Positions 32,289 to 39,943 of a stretch of 64,000 nt of DNA are shown here, piece by piece. Position 1 is the stretch's first letter. Each line of letters begins with the position of its first letter. This stretch comes from Arthrobacter sp. CDRTa11 (GTDB taxonomy: Bacteria > Actinomycetota > Actinomycetes > Actinomycetales > Micrococcaceae). Position numbers and translations under genes: made by a program. The stretch covers positions 1,550,001-1,614,000 of the forward strand of contig NZ_CP044532.1 in the NCBI RefSeq assembly GCF_026427775.1. The letters run 5' to 3'. The notes beneath the pieces are model-generated. The model did not search any database. It saw only the letters and a program-made list of their open reading frames with translations, and was not told the DNA's origin.

Positions 32289-33971
32289 TTACAGCAGCGC
32301 CCGGCGCAGGGTATCCAGGCCTACTGAGCCGATGTTCAACGCCTTGGTGTGGAAGGCCTTGAGGTTAAAGCGTGGGCGGGATTCGAGCTCGGCTCGGATC
32401 TGCTCCCACAGGCGCTGGCCCACCTTGTAGGAGGGGGCCTGGCCCGGCCAGCCGAGGTAGCGGGTGAATTCGAAGCTGAGCTGGCCTTCGCTGATGGGCA
32501 GGTTCTCCTTCAGGAACTCGTAGCCCTTGTCCGGCGTCCAGTTTCCGGACCCCCAGCGTTCGGGCACTTCGAGTTCCAGGTGCACGCCGATGTCGAACAC
32601 CACGCGGGCGGCACGCATGCGCTGCCCGTCGAGCATGCCCATGTAATCGCCGGGATCCGAGAGGTACCCGAGCTCCTGCATGAGCTTCTCCGCATAAAGC
32701 GCCCAGCCTTCGCCGTGGCCGGAGGTCCAACAGACATTGCGCCGCCAGTTGTTGAGCAGTTCCCTGCGGTACGTTGCCGTGGCCACCTGGAGGTGGTGGC
32801 CGGGGACCCCTTCATGGAACACGGTGGTGGTTTCGGCCCAGGTTGTGAAGGTGTCCTCGCCGGCGGGGACGGACCACCACATGCGGCCGGGGCGGCTGAA
32901 ATCGTCGGACGGGCCGGTGTAGTAGATGCCGCCCTCGTCGGTGGGGGCGATCAGGCACTCCAGCCTTTTCATCACGTCCGGGATCTCGAAGTGCACGCCG
33001 GCAAGGTCGGCAACGGCTTTGTCCGAGAGCTCCTGCATCCATGCCTTCAGGGCGTCGGTGCCTTTCAGCTGCCGTGCAGAGTCACTGTTGAGGATTTCCT
33101 TGGCTTCTGCAACGGTGGCTCCGGCCTTGATGGTGGCGGCCACCTGCTCCTGTTCGGCAATCAGGCGGTCAAGCTCCTGGACGCCCCAGGTGTAGGTTTC
33201 TTCGAGGTCGACGGCGGCACCCAGGAAGGAACGCGACGCGAGGGCGTAGCGCTCCCTGCCTACGGCGTCCTTCTGCGGGGCAGCGGGCAGCAGTTCACGG
33301 CGGAGGAATTCCGCGAGCTCCGCGTACGCACTCCGGGCAGCCATTGCGCCGGCGTCGAGCTTTTCCTGCACTGTGTGGTCCAGCGGACCTTCAGCCGTCT
33401 TGGCCCCGGCGGCCAGCTTGGCAAAGAATCCGTCCGCGGCCGCGTACTTGCCGGCCTGCTCAATCACAGTGCTGACCTGCCGCGCTGCCGCTACCCGCCC
33501 GGCGTCCCGGGCCTGCCGCAATGAGCTGATGTAGCCGCGGATAGCGCCGGGCACATTGAGCGCGCGGCCCGCTATGTGCTCCCAGTGCTGCCCGGTCTCC
33601 GTGGGCATCAGGTCAAAGATGGCGCGGATGTCCTGAGCCGGCGATGCCAGGTTGTTCAGTTCCGCTTCGTCCCAGCCTGACGCATGGATTTCCAGCTGGA
33701 GGCCCAGCCGTTCCCGCATGGCGTCGAGGGTGACAGCGTCAATGTCATCCTGGGGTTCGAGTCCGTCAAGGGCGGTGAGGGCCTTGCGGGCTTCCTCGGC
33801 GAACTCCGCGATCCCCTGGGGTGAATAGTCCGGATATTCGGTCTCGTGTCCCGGCAGGCCAAGGGTGGTGGCGAACGACGGGTTCAGCCGGATGAGGGTG
33901 TCTGTGTAGTCATCGGCCACGGCATCGATGGAGGATTTCGGACGGATAGGCGGTGAGGTTTCAGTAGTCAC
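32289..33971 (-). CDS. DUF885 family protein (predicted zinc peptidase)
   Basis: A 560-aa, mainly helical, cytoplasmic protein of the DUF885 family. The zinc motif HEGVPGHH (HExxxHH-like, near residue 390) is followed by a conserved segment SGHGEGWALYAEKLM, as in metallo-carboxypeptidase-like members. No signal peptide, unlike many secreted relatives. Start GTG 33971 lies 6 nt after TAGTCT and lacks a ribosome site, predicting a leaderless mRNA. The actual substrate is unknown. It is next to acyl-CoA carboxylase genes but separated by 118 nt. Confidence 0.9.
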   Translation of the reverse strand: MTTETSPPIRPKSSIDAVADDYTDTLIRLNPSFATTLGLPGHETEYPDYSPQGIAEFAEEARKALTALDGLEPQDDIDAVTLDAMRERLGLQLEIHASGWDEAELNNLASPAQDIRAIFDLMPTETGQHWEHIAGRALNVPGAIRGYISSLRQARDAGRVAAARQVSTVIEQAGKYAAADGFFAKLAAGAKTAEGPLDHTVQEKLDAGAMAARSAYAELAEFLRRELLPAAPQKDAVGRERYALASRSFLGAAVDLEETYTWGVQELDRLIAEQEQVAATIKAGATVAEAKEILNSDSARQLKGTDALKAWMQELSDKAVADLAGVHFEIPDVMKRLECLIAPTDEGGIYYTGPSDDFSRPGRMWWSVPAGEDTFTTWAETTTVFHEGVPGHHLQVATATYRRELLNNWRRNVCWTSGHGEGWALYAEKLMQELGYLSDPGDYMGMLDGQRMRAARVVFDIGVHLELEVPERWGSGNWTPDKGYEFLKENLPISEGQLSFEFTRYLGWPGQAPSYKVGQRLWEQIRAELESRPRFNLKAFHTKALNIGSVGLDTLRRALL

Positions 33972-33983
33972 TCCACGAGACTA
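33972..33983 (-). promoter_or_regulatory. Leaderless-type -10 of the DUF885 gene
   Basis: On the minus strand TAGTCT ends 6 nt before GTG 33971. Confidence 0.45.
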
Positions 33984-34089
33984 ACCGCGCGGCTCCGGTG
34001 AGGACAGGCTGACATGGCGTACGGCATGGCGCCGCCCGACATATCCGAGAGTCTGCCGGCGGGCATCAGCACGGCAGGAAGCCAGCCCC

Positions 34090-34320
34090 TTAGCCGCGGC
34101 TCCGCTTCCAGGCGCCGGGCCCCGGGGAAGGCGCCAGCCTCAGCTGCTGACGGCGCACCCAATGGCGGACGGTGGGCTTCCGGCTGTCCGCCGTTTCCGC
34201 GCCTCCCAGGGAAAGTACGACGGCGGTCAGTGCGGCGAGCTCCTCGGCCGTCGGCTGCCCCTTGACCACAGAGATCAGGGGCGCGGCCGGCGGGGTCACG
34301 TCGTCTATTGGCTCGCTCAC
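34090..34320 (-). CDS. accE5: Acyl-CoA carboxylase epsilon subunit
   Basis: A 76-aa protein of the AccE/PccE group that stabilises the alpha-beta carboxylase complex in actinobacteria. The typical pattern is a disordered acidic start, [20 protein letters not shown] (residues 16-35) and a basic C-terminal tail with a conserved Trp-rich patch (VRHWVRRQ). The GTG start overlaps the beta-subunit stop (GTGA), so it is translationally coupled to it. Together with the shared context, this identifies it well despite its small size. Confidence 0.9.
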   Translation of the reverse strand: MSEPIDDVTPPAAPLISVVKGQPTAEELAALTAVVLSLGGAETADSRKPTVRHWVRRQQLRLAPSPGPGAWKRSRG

Positions 34321-35900
34321 AGCGGGATGTTCCCGTGCTTTTTGGTGGGCAGGCTGGCCCGTTTGTCCCGCAGGGCCCGGAGGCCCTTAATAATCTGCAC
34401 ACGGGTCTCAGACGGAGCGATGACTGCGTCAACGTACCCCAGCTGGGCCGCCTGGTAGGGGTTCAGCAGCTCTTCCTCGTACTGCCGGATGACCTCGGCG
34501 CGCCGGGCTTCCACATCGCCGCCCGCCTCGGCTACGGCGGCCAGGTCACGGCGGTAGAGGATGTTCACGGCGCCCTGTGCCCCCATGACACCGATCTGGG
34601 CGGTGGGCCACGCCAGGTTCAGGTCCGCACCCAGCTTCTTGGAACCCATCACGATGTACGCGCCGCCGTATGCCTTGCGGGTGATGACGGTGACTTTGGG
34701 AACTGTGGCCTCGGCATAGGCGTACAGGAGCTTGGCGCCGCGGCGGATGATGCCCTGGAATTCCTGGTCCTTTCCGGGCAGGAACCCGGGCACATCAACC
34801 AGCGTGATGATGGGAATGTTGAAGGCATCGCAGTTCCGGACAAACCGGGCAGCCTTTTCCGAAGCGGCGATGTCCAGCGTGCCGGCAAACTGGATGGGCT
34901 GGTTGGCCACGATTCCCACCGTGTGTCCTTCGACCCTGCCGTAGCCGATGATCACGTTGGGGGCATAGAGCGCCTGCATCTCCAGGAAATGGGCGTCGTC
35001 AACGATCTGCTCAATGACACTGCGCATGTCGTAGGGCTGGTTCGCGGAATCCGGGATAAGTGTGTCCAGCGCCAGGTCGTCGTCGTCAATATCAAGTTCC
35101 TGCTGGTGCTCCTGGACAGGTGCTTCCGCAAGATTGTTGGACGGCAGGAAGTCCAGCAGCTCGCGAACAAACTCAATGGCGTCAGTCTCGTCGGACGCCA
35201 GGTAGGTGGAGGTTCCGGTGGTGGCGTTGTGCTGGCGCGCGCCGCCGAGGGTCTCCATGTCCACGTCTTCACCCGTGACTGTCTTGATAACGTCGGGGCC
35301 GGTGATGAACATGTGGGAGGTTTTGTCCACCATGACCACGTAGTCCGTGAGCGCAGGGGAGTAGGCGGCGCCGCCGGCGGACGGGCCCATGATCAGGGAG
35401 ATCTGGGGGACCACACCGGAGGCGTGGACATTGTTCCGGAAGATGTCAGCGAACATGGCCAGCGAGGCGACGCCTTCTTGGATACGGGCGCCCCCGCCGT
35501 CGAGGATTCCCACCACGGGGCAGCCATTGCGCAGGGCGAACTCCTGGACCTTGACTATCTTCTCGCCGTTAACCTGGCTGAGCGAACCGCCGTAAACGGA
35601 GAAGTCCTGGCTGTAGACGGCCACCGGGCGGCCGTCCACGGTGCCGTAGCCGGAGACCAGGCCATCACCGAGCGGCTTCTTTTTCTCCATGCCAAAAGCG
35701 GTGGAACGGTGGACCGCCAGCGCGTCGAACTCCACAAAGGAGCCTTCGTCGAGCAGGAGGTCGATGCGCTCGCGGGCGGTGTTCTTACCGCGGGCATGCT
35801 GCTTTTCGATTGCCTCGGGGCCGGAGGGCTGTTCTGCACGCGCCTGGCGGTCGCGGAAATCGGCGATCTTTCCCGCTGTCGTTGTCAGATCGTGGCTCAT
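34317..35900 (-). CDS. accD5: Acyl-CoA carboxylase beta subunit (propionyl/acetyl-CoA carboxyltransferase)
   Basis: The beta subunit moves CO2 from carboxybiotin to acetyl- or propionyl-CoA, feeding fatty-acid or methyl-branched lipid synthesis. 527 aa with two crotonase-like halves: residues ~40-75 [36 protein letters not shown], the acyl-CoA site [18 protein letters not shown], and in the second half [20 protein letters not shown] and [21 protein letters not shown] 35900 is chosen because GGAG lies 8 nt upstream; an in-frame start 42 nt upstream has none. Operon with epsilon. The alpha partner is at 27.1-28.9 kb. Confidence 0.95.
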   Translation of the reverse strand: MSHDLTTTAGKIADFRDRQARAEQPSGPEAIEKQHARGKNTARERIDLLLDEGSFVEFDALAVHRSTAFGMEKKKPLGDGLVSGYGTVDGRPVAVYSQDFSVYGGSLSQVNGEKIVKVQEFALRNGCPVVGILDGGGARIQEGVASLAMFADIFRNNVHASGVVPQISLIMGPSAGGAAYSPALTDYVVMVDKTSHMFITGPDVIKTVTGEDVDMETLGGARQHNATTGTSTYLASDETDAIEFVRELLDFLPSNNLAEAPVQEHQQELDIDDDDLALDTLIPDSANQPYDMRSVIEQIVDDAHFLEMQALYAPNVIIGYGRVEGHTVGIVANQPIQFAGTLDIAASEKAARFVRNCDAFNIPIITLVDVPGFLPGKDQEFQGIIRRGAKLLYAYAEATVPKVTVITRKAYGGAYIVMGSKKLGADLNLAWPTAQIGVMGAQGAVNILYRRDLAAVAEAGGDVEARRAEVIRQYEEELLNPYQAAQLGYVDAVIAPSETRVQIIKGLRALRDKRASLPTKKHGNIPL

Positions 35901-36065
35901 TAAGTGTTCTCCGGCTCTGTAGCTGATGTGGCGCCGTCCCAAGGTGGCGCCGTAACGATGTGGTGCAGTGCGTGGGAGGCCCGTTCATATGGCGCGGATT
36001 AAGTGGCTTCCACACAAAGAACGAACCCCGTTGGCTAGTCTAGTGACGCTCCCGGCGGGGATGGC

Positions 36066-36080
36066 TGTAGAAAACCTACA
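36066..36080. promoter_or_regulatory. Palindrome TGTAG-N5-CTACA upstream of accD5
   Basis: A 5-bp inverted repeat with 5-nt spacer AAAAC in the 250-bp accD5-SDR gap, 166 bp upstream of accD5 and 71 bp upstream of the SDR gene. It is the same core as at 28976-28990 before accA3. Confidence 0.5.
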
Positions 36081-36112
36081 ACTTTCCAACCTGCGGCAAC
36101 ATCTCCACATAA

Positions 36113-36144
36113 GTTACTCGCCAGTAACATAATTCGGCTACAGT
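36113..36144 (+). promoter_or_regulatory. SDR promoter with overlapping operator-like palindrome
   Basis: GTTACT-CGCC-AGTAAC (36113-36128) covers the expected -35 zone of a leaderless-type promoter whose -10 TACAGT (36139-36144) ends 6 nt before ATG 36151. The shape is typical of TetR-type operators; a repressor is implied but not identified. Confidence 0.5.
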
Positions 36145-36150
36145 AGTGGC

Positions 36151-37056
36151 ATGACTTCGAGCAACGATGCTTTGGGTGCCGCCGCAGCGCCGTACCAGGC
36201 CGCCGGTTCCCTTCAGGGCCGCACTATCCTGATCTCCGGCGGGAGCCGCGGAATCGGGCTGGCCATAGCCACCCGGGCGGCACAGGACGGGGCCAATATC
36301 GTGCTGATGGCCAAGACCGGCCAGGCGCACCCGAAACTGGCCGGCACCGTCTTTACCGCCGCAGAGCAGCTGGAGGCCGCAGGCGGGCAGGCGTTGCCGC
36401 TGGTGGGGGATGTCCGCAATGACGATGACGTCGCCGGCGCTGTTGCCGCCGCAATGGACCGCTTTGGCGGAATCGACGTGGTCATCAACAACGCTTCGGC
36501 CATCGATCTCTCAAAAACCGACGACGTGGACATGAAGCGCTACGACCTGATGCAGGACATCAACGTCCGCGGTACGTTCCTGCTGTCCAAACTGGCGCTG
36601 CCCGCGCTCCGGAAATCGGCGCAGGGCCACATCCTCACACTGTCACCGCCGCTGAATCTCGATCCCCACTGGGCAGGCAGGCACCTTGCCTACACCATGG
36701 CGAAGTACGGGATGAGCCTGACCACCCTGGGGCTTGCAGAGGAACTCAAGGCTGACGGGATCCGCGTGAACTCCCTGTGGCCGTGCACCCTCATCGACAC
36801 AGCCGCCATCCGGAACATGCCAGGAGGGCAGGCCATGGTGAAGGCCGCACGCGGGCCTCAGATTATGGCTGATGCCGCGCACGCGGTGCTGACCGGCAGC
36901 AATCTGACGGCAGAGGCGCAGCAAGGGGCAGAGGCGTCGCCAACCGGAAATTTCTACACCGACGAACAGGTGCTGACCGCAGCGGGGGTCACGGACTTCC
37001 GGCCTTACAGCCTTGGGGCGGCCGAGGACCAGCTGGTTCCCGACATTTTCCTCTGA
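36151..37056 (+). CDS. SDR family oxidoreductase (HSDL2-like)
   Basis: A 301-aa short-chain dehydrogenase with cofactor loop ISGGSRGIGLAIA (residues 28-40), NNAS (113-116), Ser165 and catalytic Tyr181/Lys185 in YTMAKYG. The extended form and the segment following it (LWPCTLIDTAAIRN) resemble the hydroxysteroid dehydrogenase-like 2 group, which is linked to fatty-acid metabolism. Divergent from the acyl-CoA carboxylase beta gene and sharing its control region, which supports a role in lipid metabolism. The exact substrate is unknown. Confidence 0.9.
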   Translation: MTSSNDALGAAAAPYQAAGSLQGRTILISGGSRGIGLAIATRAAQDGANIVLMAKTGQAHPKLAGTVFTAAEQLEAAGGQALPLVGDVRNDDDVAGAVAAAMDRFGGIDVVINNASAIDLSKTDDVDMKRYDLMQDINVRGTFLLSKLALPALRKSAQGHILTLSPPLNLDPHWAGRHLAYTMAKYGMSLTTLGLAEELKADGIRVNSLWPCTLIDTAAIRNMPGGQAMVKAARGPQIMADAAHAVLTGSNLTAEAQQGAEASPTGNFYTDEQVLTAAGVTDFRPYSLGAAEDQLVPDIFL

Positions 37057-37110
37057 GCGGCCGCCAGGGCGGACGTTGGAATGCCATCGGCTGAGGGGAC
37101 GGCAAGTCGA

Positions 37111-37116
37111 TAGGAT
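37111..37116 (+). promoter_or_regulatory. Leaderless-type -10 of birA
   Basis: TAGGAT ends 6 nt before ATG 37123; no ribosome site is visible. Confidence 0.45.
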
Positions 37117-37122
37117 TCAACC

Positions 37123-38058
37123 ATGGATGATGCATACGCCCACGGATCGCCGTTGAACCGGACACCGCTGAACCGCGGAGCCCTGGCCGATCAGGACTTC
37201 CTCTCTGCCGCCGGCATCTCCAGGCTTGAGGTGGTGGACACCACCGGTTCCACCAACGCCGACCTGCTGCGCAATGTCTCGGTTGAGCCCGCCCTGTGGC
37301 CGGATCTGTCCGTGCTGACGGCGGAATACCAGACAGCTGCCCGGGGCCGCCTTGACCGGCGGTGGGAGTCGCCTCCCCTCAGCTCGCTTTCGGTGTCCGT
37401 GGTTCTGCGTCCCGCCAACGCCGAGGGCCGGCCGCTTCCCACCCAGACCTATTCCTGGCTGTCGCTGCTGGCTGCCCTGGCGCTGCGCGAGACACTCCTG
37501 GAGACGGCCGGGATTCCGGCGGAACTCAAGTGGCCCAATGACGTTCTGGTCCGCGGCCGCAAGATCGCCGGCATTCTTGCGCAGCTGGGCCCCATGAGCG
37601 ATGGTTCTGTGCCTCCGGTGATCCTTGGCACAGGTCTGAACGTGAGCCTTAGCTCGAACGAGCTGCCAGTCCCCACGGCCACCTCGGTGACGTTGGAGCA
37701 GCCGCGAACCGCAGACCGGACGCTGCTGCTGAAGAGCTACCTGGCCCGGTTCGCCGGCCTCTACCGCAGTTTTTGCAATGCCGACGGCGACCCCGCCGCG
37801 GGCCTGGCCGGCGGAGCCTCCCTCCACAAGAGAGTGGAGTCGGCCATGGTGACCATCGGCAAGCAGGTGCGCGCCCAACTGCCCGGGGACCATGAGATTA
37901 TCGGCCGCGCCTCCCGACTCGATGACTATGGCTCCCTCCTGGTGGTGGACCGCGACGCCCGGGAACATGTGGTGACCGCCGGCGACGTCGTCCATCTCCG
38001 CCCCTGGACGCCGCCGGGCCAGGCTCCTCCGCAAGGCAGTGAAGGCGGCTATGCGTAA
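37123..38058 (+). CDS. birA: Biotin--[acetyl-CoA-carboxylase] ligase
   Basis: BirA forms biotinyl-AMP and attaches biotin to the Lys of the carboxylase biotinyl domain (Lys570 of AccA3 here). 311 aa, with the substrate loop RGRLDRRWESPP (residues ~72-83), KWPNDVLVRGRKIAGIL and a C-terminal SH3-like domain. There is no N-terminal helix-turn-helix, so it is a group I ligase that does not repress transcription itself. It heads a tight operon: the next ATG overlaps its last 8 nt. The position next to accD5 agrees with mycobacteria. Confidence 0.95.
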   Translation: MDDAYAHGSPLNRTPLNRGALADQDFLSAAGISRLEVVDTTGSTNADLLRNVSVEPALWPDLSVLTAEYQTAARGRLDRRWESPPLSSLSVSVVLRPANAEGRPLPTQTYSWLSLLAALALRETLLETAGIPAELKWPNDVLVRGRKIAGILAQLGPMSDGSVPPVILGTGLNVSLSSNELPVPTATSVTLEQPRTADRTLLLKSYLARFAGLYRSFCNADGDPAAGLAGGASLHKRVESAMVTIGKQVRAQLPGDHEIIGRASRLDDYGSLLVVDRDAREHVVTAGDVVHLRPWTPPGQAPPQGSEGGYA

Positions 38059-38650
38059 AGACCTCGTGCCGGGCGAGCAGGTTATTGTGACCACCCGCCC
38101 GCAGCCGAGGCAGTTGGCAGGACCAGCGGCAGCCTTTATCGCGGCTCCCGCCGCAGCCGCTTTTGCCAGTGCCTGGATCAGTCGCGGCGAGGCCACCCGC
38201 CTGGTGCCAGGTATTTCCGCGGAATGGTCACCGTGGCTCGTCACGGGATGCGTCCTGGCCGCCGCATGGATATGGTTGGGATACTGCCTGCCGCGCTTTC
38301 TGCGGTGGCAGGCCACGCGTTATACGCTGACCAGCCGCAGGATAGTTGCCAGGTACGGCATGTTGAGACGGAGGGACCAGCAAGTGAATCTGGCGGCCGT
38401 GCGCGACGTGACCTTGCGGCAGTCCGTTCTGCAGCGCATATTGCGGTCCGGGAATATATTCTTGGAGACCGGATACCACGGCAGTATCGCCATTCAGGAT
38501 GTGCCTGAAGCTGCGCGGTTCCGGGATTTTGTGCTGGATGCCATCGATGGGCTGCCCCGGGACGGGGAACCGTGGATGGACGAAACGCTTGACGATACCG
38601 GCCGGGTGCTGCCATGGGAACTGAGAGAAGGTGGACAGGATGAACGATGA
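38051..38650 (+). CDS. PH-domain (bPH2/DUF304) membrane protein
   Basis: 199 aa with two membrane helices (about residues 24-45 and 60-82) followed by a bacterial PH-like domain (RYTLTSRRIVARYGMLRRRD, then VNLAAVRDVTLRQSVLQRIL). Homologues next to birA are conserved in actinobacteria (Rv3278c in M. tuberculosis) without known function. ATG 38051 is preferred over the GTG 12 nt upstream because GAAGG precedes it; both lie inside the birA 3' end. Its stop overlaps the cyclase gene by 11 nt. Confidence 0.85.
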   Translation: MRKDLVPGEQVIVTTRPQPRQLAGPAAAFIAAPAAAAFASAWISRGEATRLVPGISAEWSPWLVTGCVLAAAWIWLGYCLPRFLRWQATRYTLTSRRIVARYGMLRRRDQQVNLAAVRDVTLRQSVLQRILRSGNIFLETGYHGSIAIQDVPEAARFRDFVLDAIDGLPRDGEPWMDETLDDTGRVLPWELREGGQDER

Positions 38651-39809
38651 GGACCAGCAGGAACGGCAGGACGCCGCTGTTCCCGCCGCTCCCGAATCCG
38701 CCCGCCCCTACGCTGCTCCTCCTGTCCCTGGATTCTCCGTGGCCGCGAACCCTCCCACGGGAACGCTGTCGGCCGAGCGGCTGGCAGCGAAGGCTCTTGA
38801 AACCCGGTTGCTGGGCGGTGAGCGGAAGCTCCGCCGCCGTGAGGTGGCCGCCGGCGCAGGGCTCTCTCTCCTGTCGGCACGGAAACTCTGGCGTGCCCTT
38901 GGCTTTCCGAATTTTGGCGACGACGATGTTGCCTTCACCGAGCGCGACCAGGCTGCCCTCTCCACAGTGGTGGATCTGGTCAGGTCAGGAATGTTGACGG
39001 AAGAGGCCGCGATCTCCGTCACCAGGTCGATCGGCCAGATGACGGACCGGATGGTGGTCTGGCAGATCGAGGCACTGGTCGAGGACATGGTCCACGAGCA
39101 AGGCGTCACCGATGCCGTTGCCCGCAAACAGTTGGTCAACGATCTCCCTGCCCTGGTGGATGCCCTCGAAGAGATGCTGGTGTACTCGTGGCGACGGCAA
39201 CTGAACGCAGGCGTCCAGCGCCTTGCGGTCCGGGCCGAAGCCGGCCTGCAGGCCAGCGAGGAGGGCCGTGAAGGCGACGAGGACGATGCGCCCCTGCCGC
39301 TGGCACGTGCCGTGGGCTTTGCCGATCTTGTGTCCTATACCAGCCTGTCCCGCAGGATGAATGAAAAGACGCTGGCGCGGCTGGTCCAGCGCTTCGAGAA
39401 CAAGTGCGCCGAGATCATTTCTGTGGGCGGCGGCCGGCTGGTGAAGACCGTCGGGGACGAAGTGCTTTACATTGCCGAAACTCCGGCGGCGGGAGCCGAG
39501 ATCTCACTAGCTTTGGCGCAGGCATTTACCGAGGATGAGATCCTTCCGGAGGCACGTGTGGCCATGGTCTGGGGCAGGATACTGTCCCGCCTCGGAGACA
39601 TTTACGGCCCTACAGTGAATCTGGCGGCCCGGCTCACCACCCTGGCCGATCCTGGAACTGTCCTGGTGGATTCCATGACGGCCTCGGCACTGGACCGTGA
39701 TGAACGCTTTGTCCTGGTACCGCAGCCGGCCGAAAATGTCCGCGGTTTCGGAGAAATCCATCCTGTTCTGCTCAGCAGGGGACTCGGCAAGGGCCTGATC
39801 CTGGACTGA
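38640..39809 (+). CDS. Class III adenylate/guanylate cyclase with N-terminal regulatory domain
   Basis: 389 aa. The C-terminal domain (residues ~220-380) is a class III nucleotidyl cyclase with all main catalytic residues: metal-binding Asp229 (GFADLV) and Asp273 (VGDEVLY), base-selecting Lys269, and transition-state Asn327/Arg331 (NLAARL). The N-terminal 200 residues are helical with a MerR-like helix-turn-helix segment (LRRREVAAGAGLSLLSARKL), recalling the autoinhibitory pH-sensing part of mycobacterial Rv1264. It probably makes cAMP. ATG 38640 is favoured over GTG 38631. Last gene of the birA operon. Confidence 0.88.
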   Translation: MNDEDQQERQDAAVPAAPESARPYAAPPVPGFSVAANPPTGTLSAERLAAKALETRLLGGERKLRRREVAAGAGLSLLSARKLWRALGFPNFGDDDVAFTERDQAALSTVVDLVRSGMLTEEAAISVTRSIGQMTDRMVVWQIEALVEDMVHEQGVTDAVARKQLVNDLPALVDALEEMLVYSWRRQLNAGVQRLAVRAEAGLQASEEGREGDEDDAPLPLARAVGFADLVSYTSLSRRMNEKTLARLVQRFENKCAEIISVGGGRLVKTVGDEVLYIAETPAAGAEISLALAQAFTEDEILPEARVAMVWGRILSRLGDIYGPTVNLAARLTTLADPGTVLVDSMTASALDRDERFVLVPQPAENVRGFGEIHPVLLSRGLGKGLILD

Positions 39810-39869
39810 CCTGTACGGAGCTGGACTGTAGAGCCGGAACGACTTTATCCATTTGATGGCGAATGCCGA

Positions 39870-39912
39870 TATAGTCATAACTGCCTGGTGTCAGCTGGCC
39901 GGAGACCGGCCC
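39870..39912 (+). promoter_or_regulatory. Candidate promoter and leader hairpin of giant gene 1
   Basis: TATAGT (39870-39875) is a good -10 about 70 nt before the start. In the leader, GGCCGG-AGA-CCGGCC (39897-39911) forms a tight hairpin just ahead of the GGGGGA ribosome site. No -35 is clear and no known riboswitch was recognised. Confidence 0.35.
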
Positions 39913-39943
39913 TGCCGGAGTCTTACTTGGGGGAAACAAAACC

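Noticed and set aside
34308..35903. 531-codon open frame antisense to the carboxylase beta gene
   Set aside because: Shadow of accD5; GC-phase artefact.
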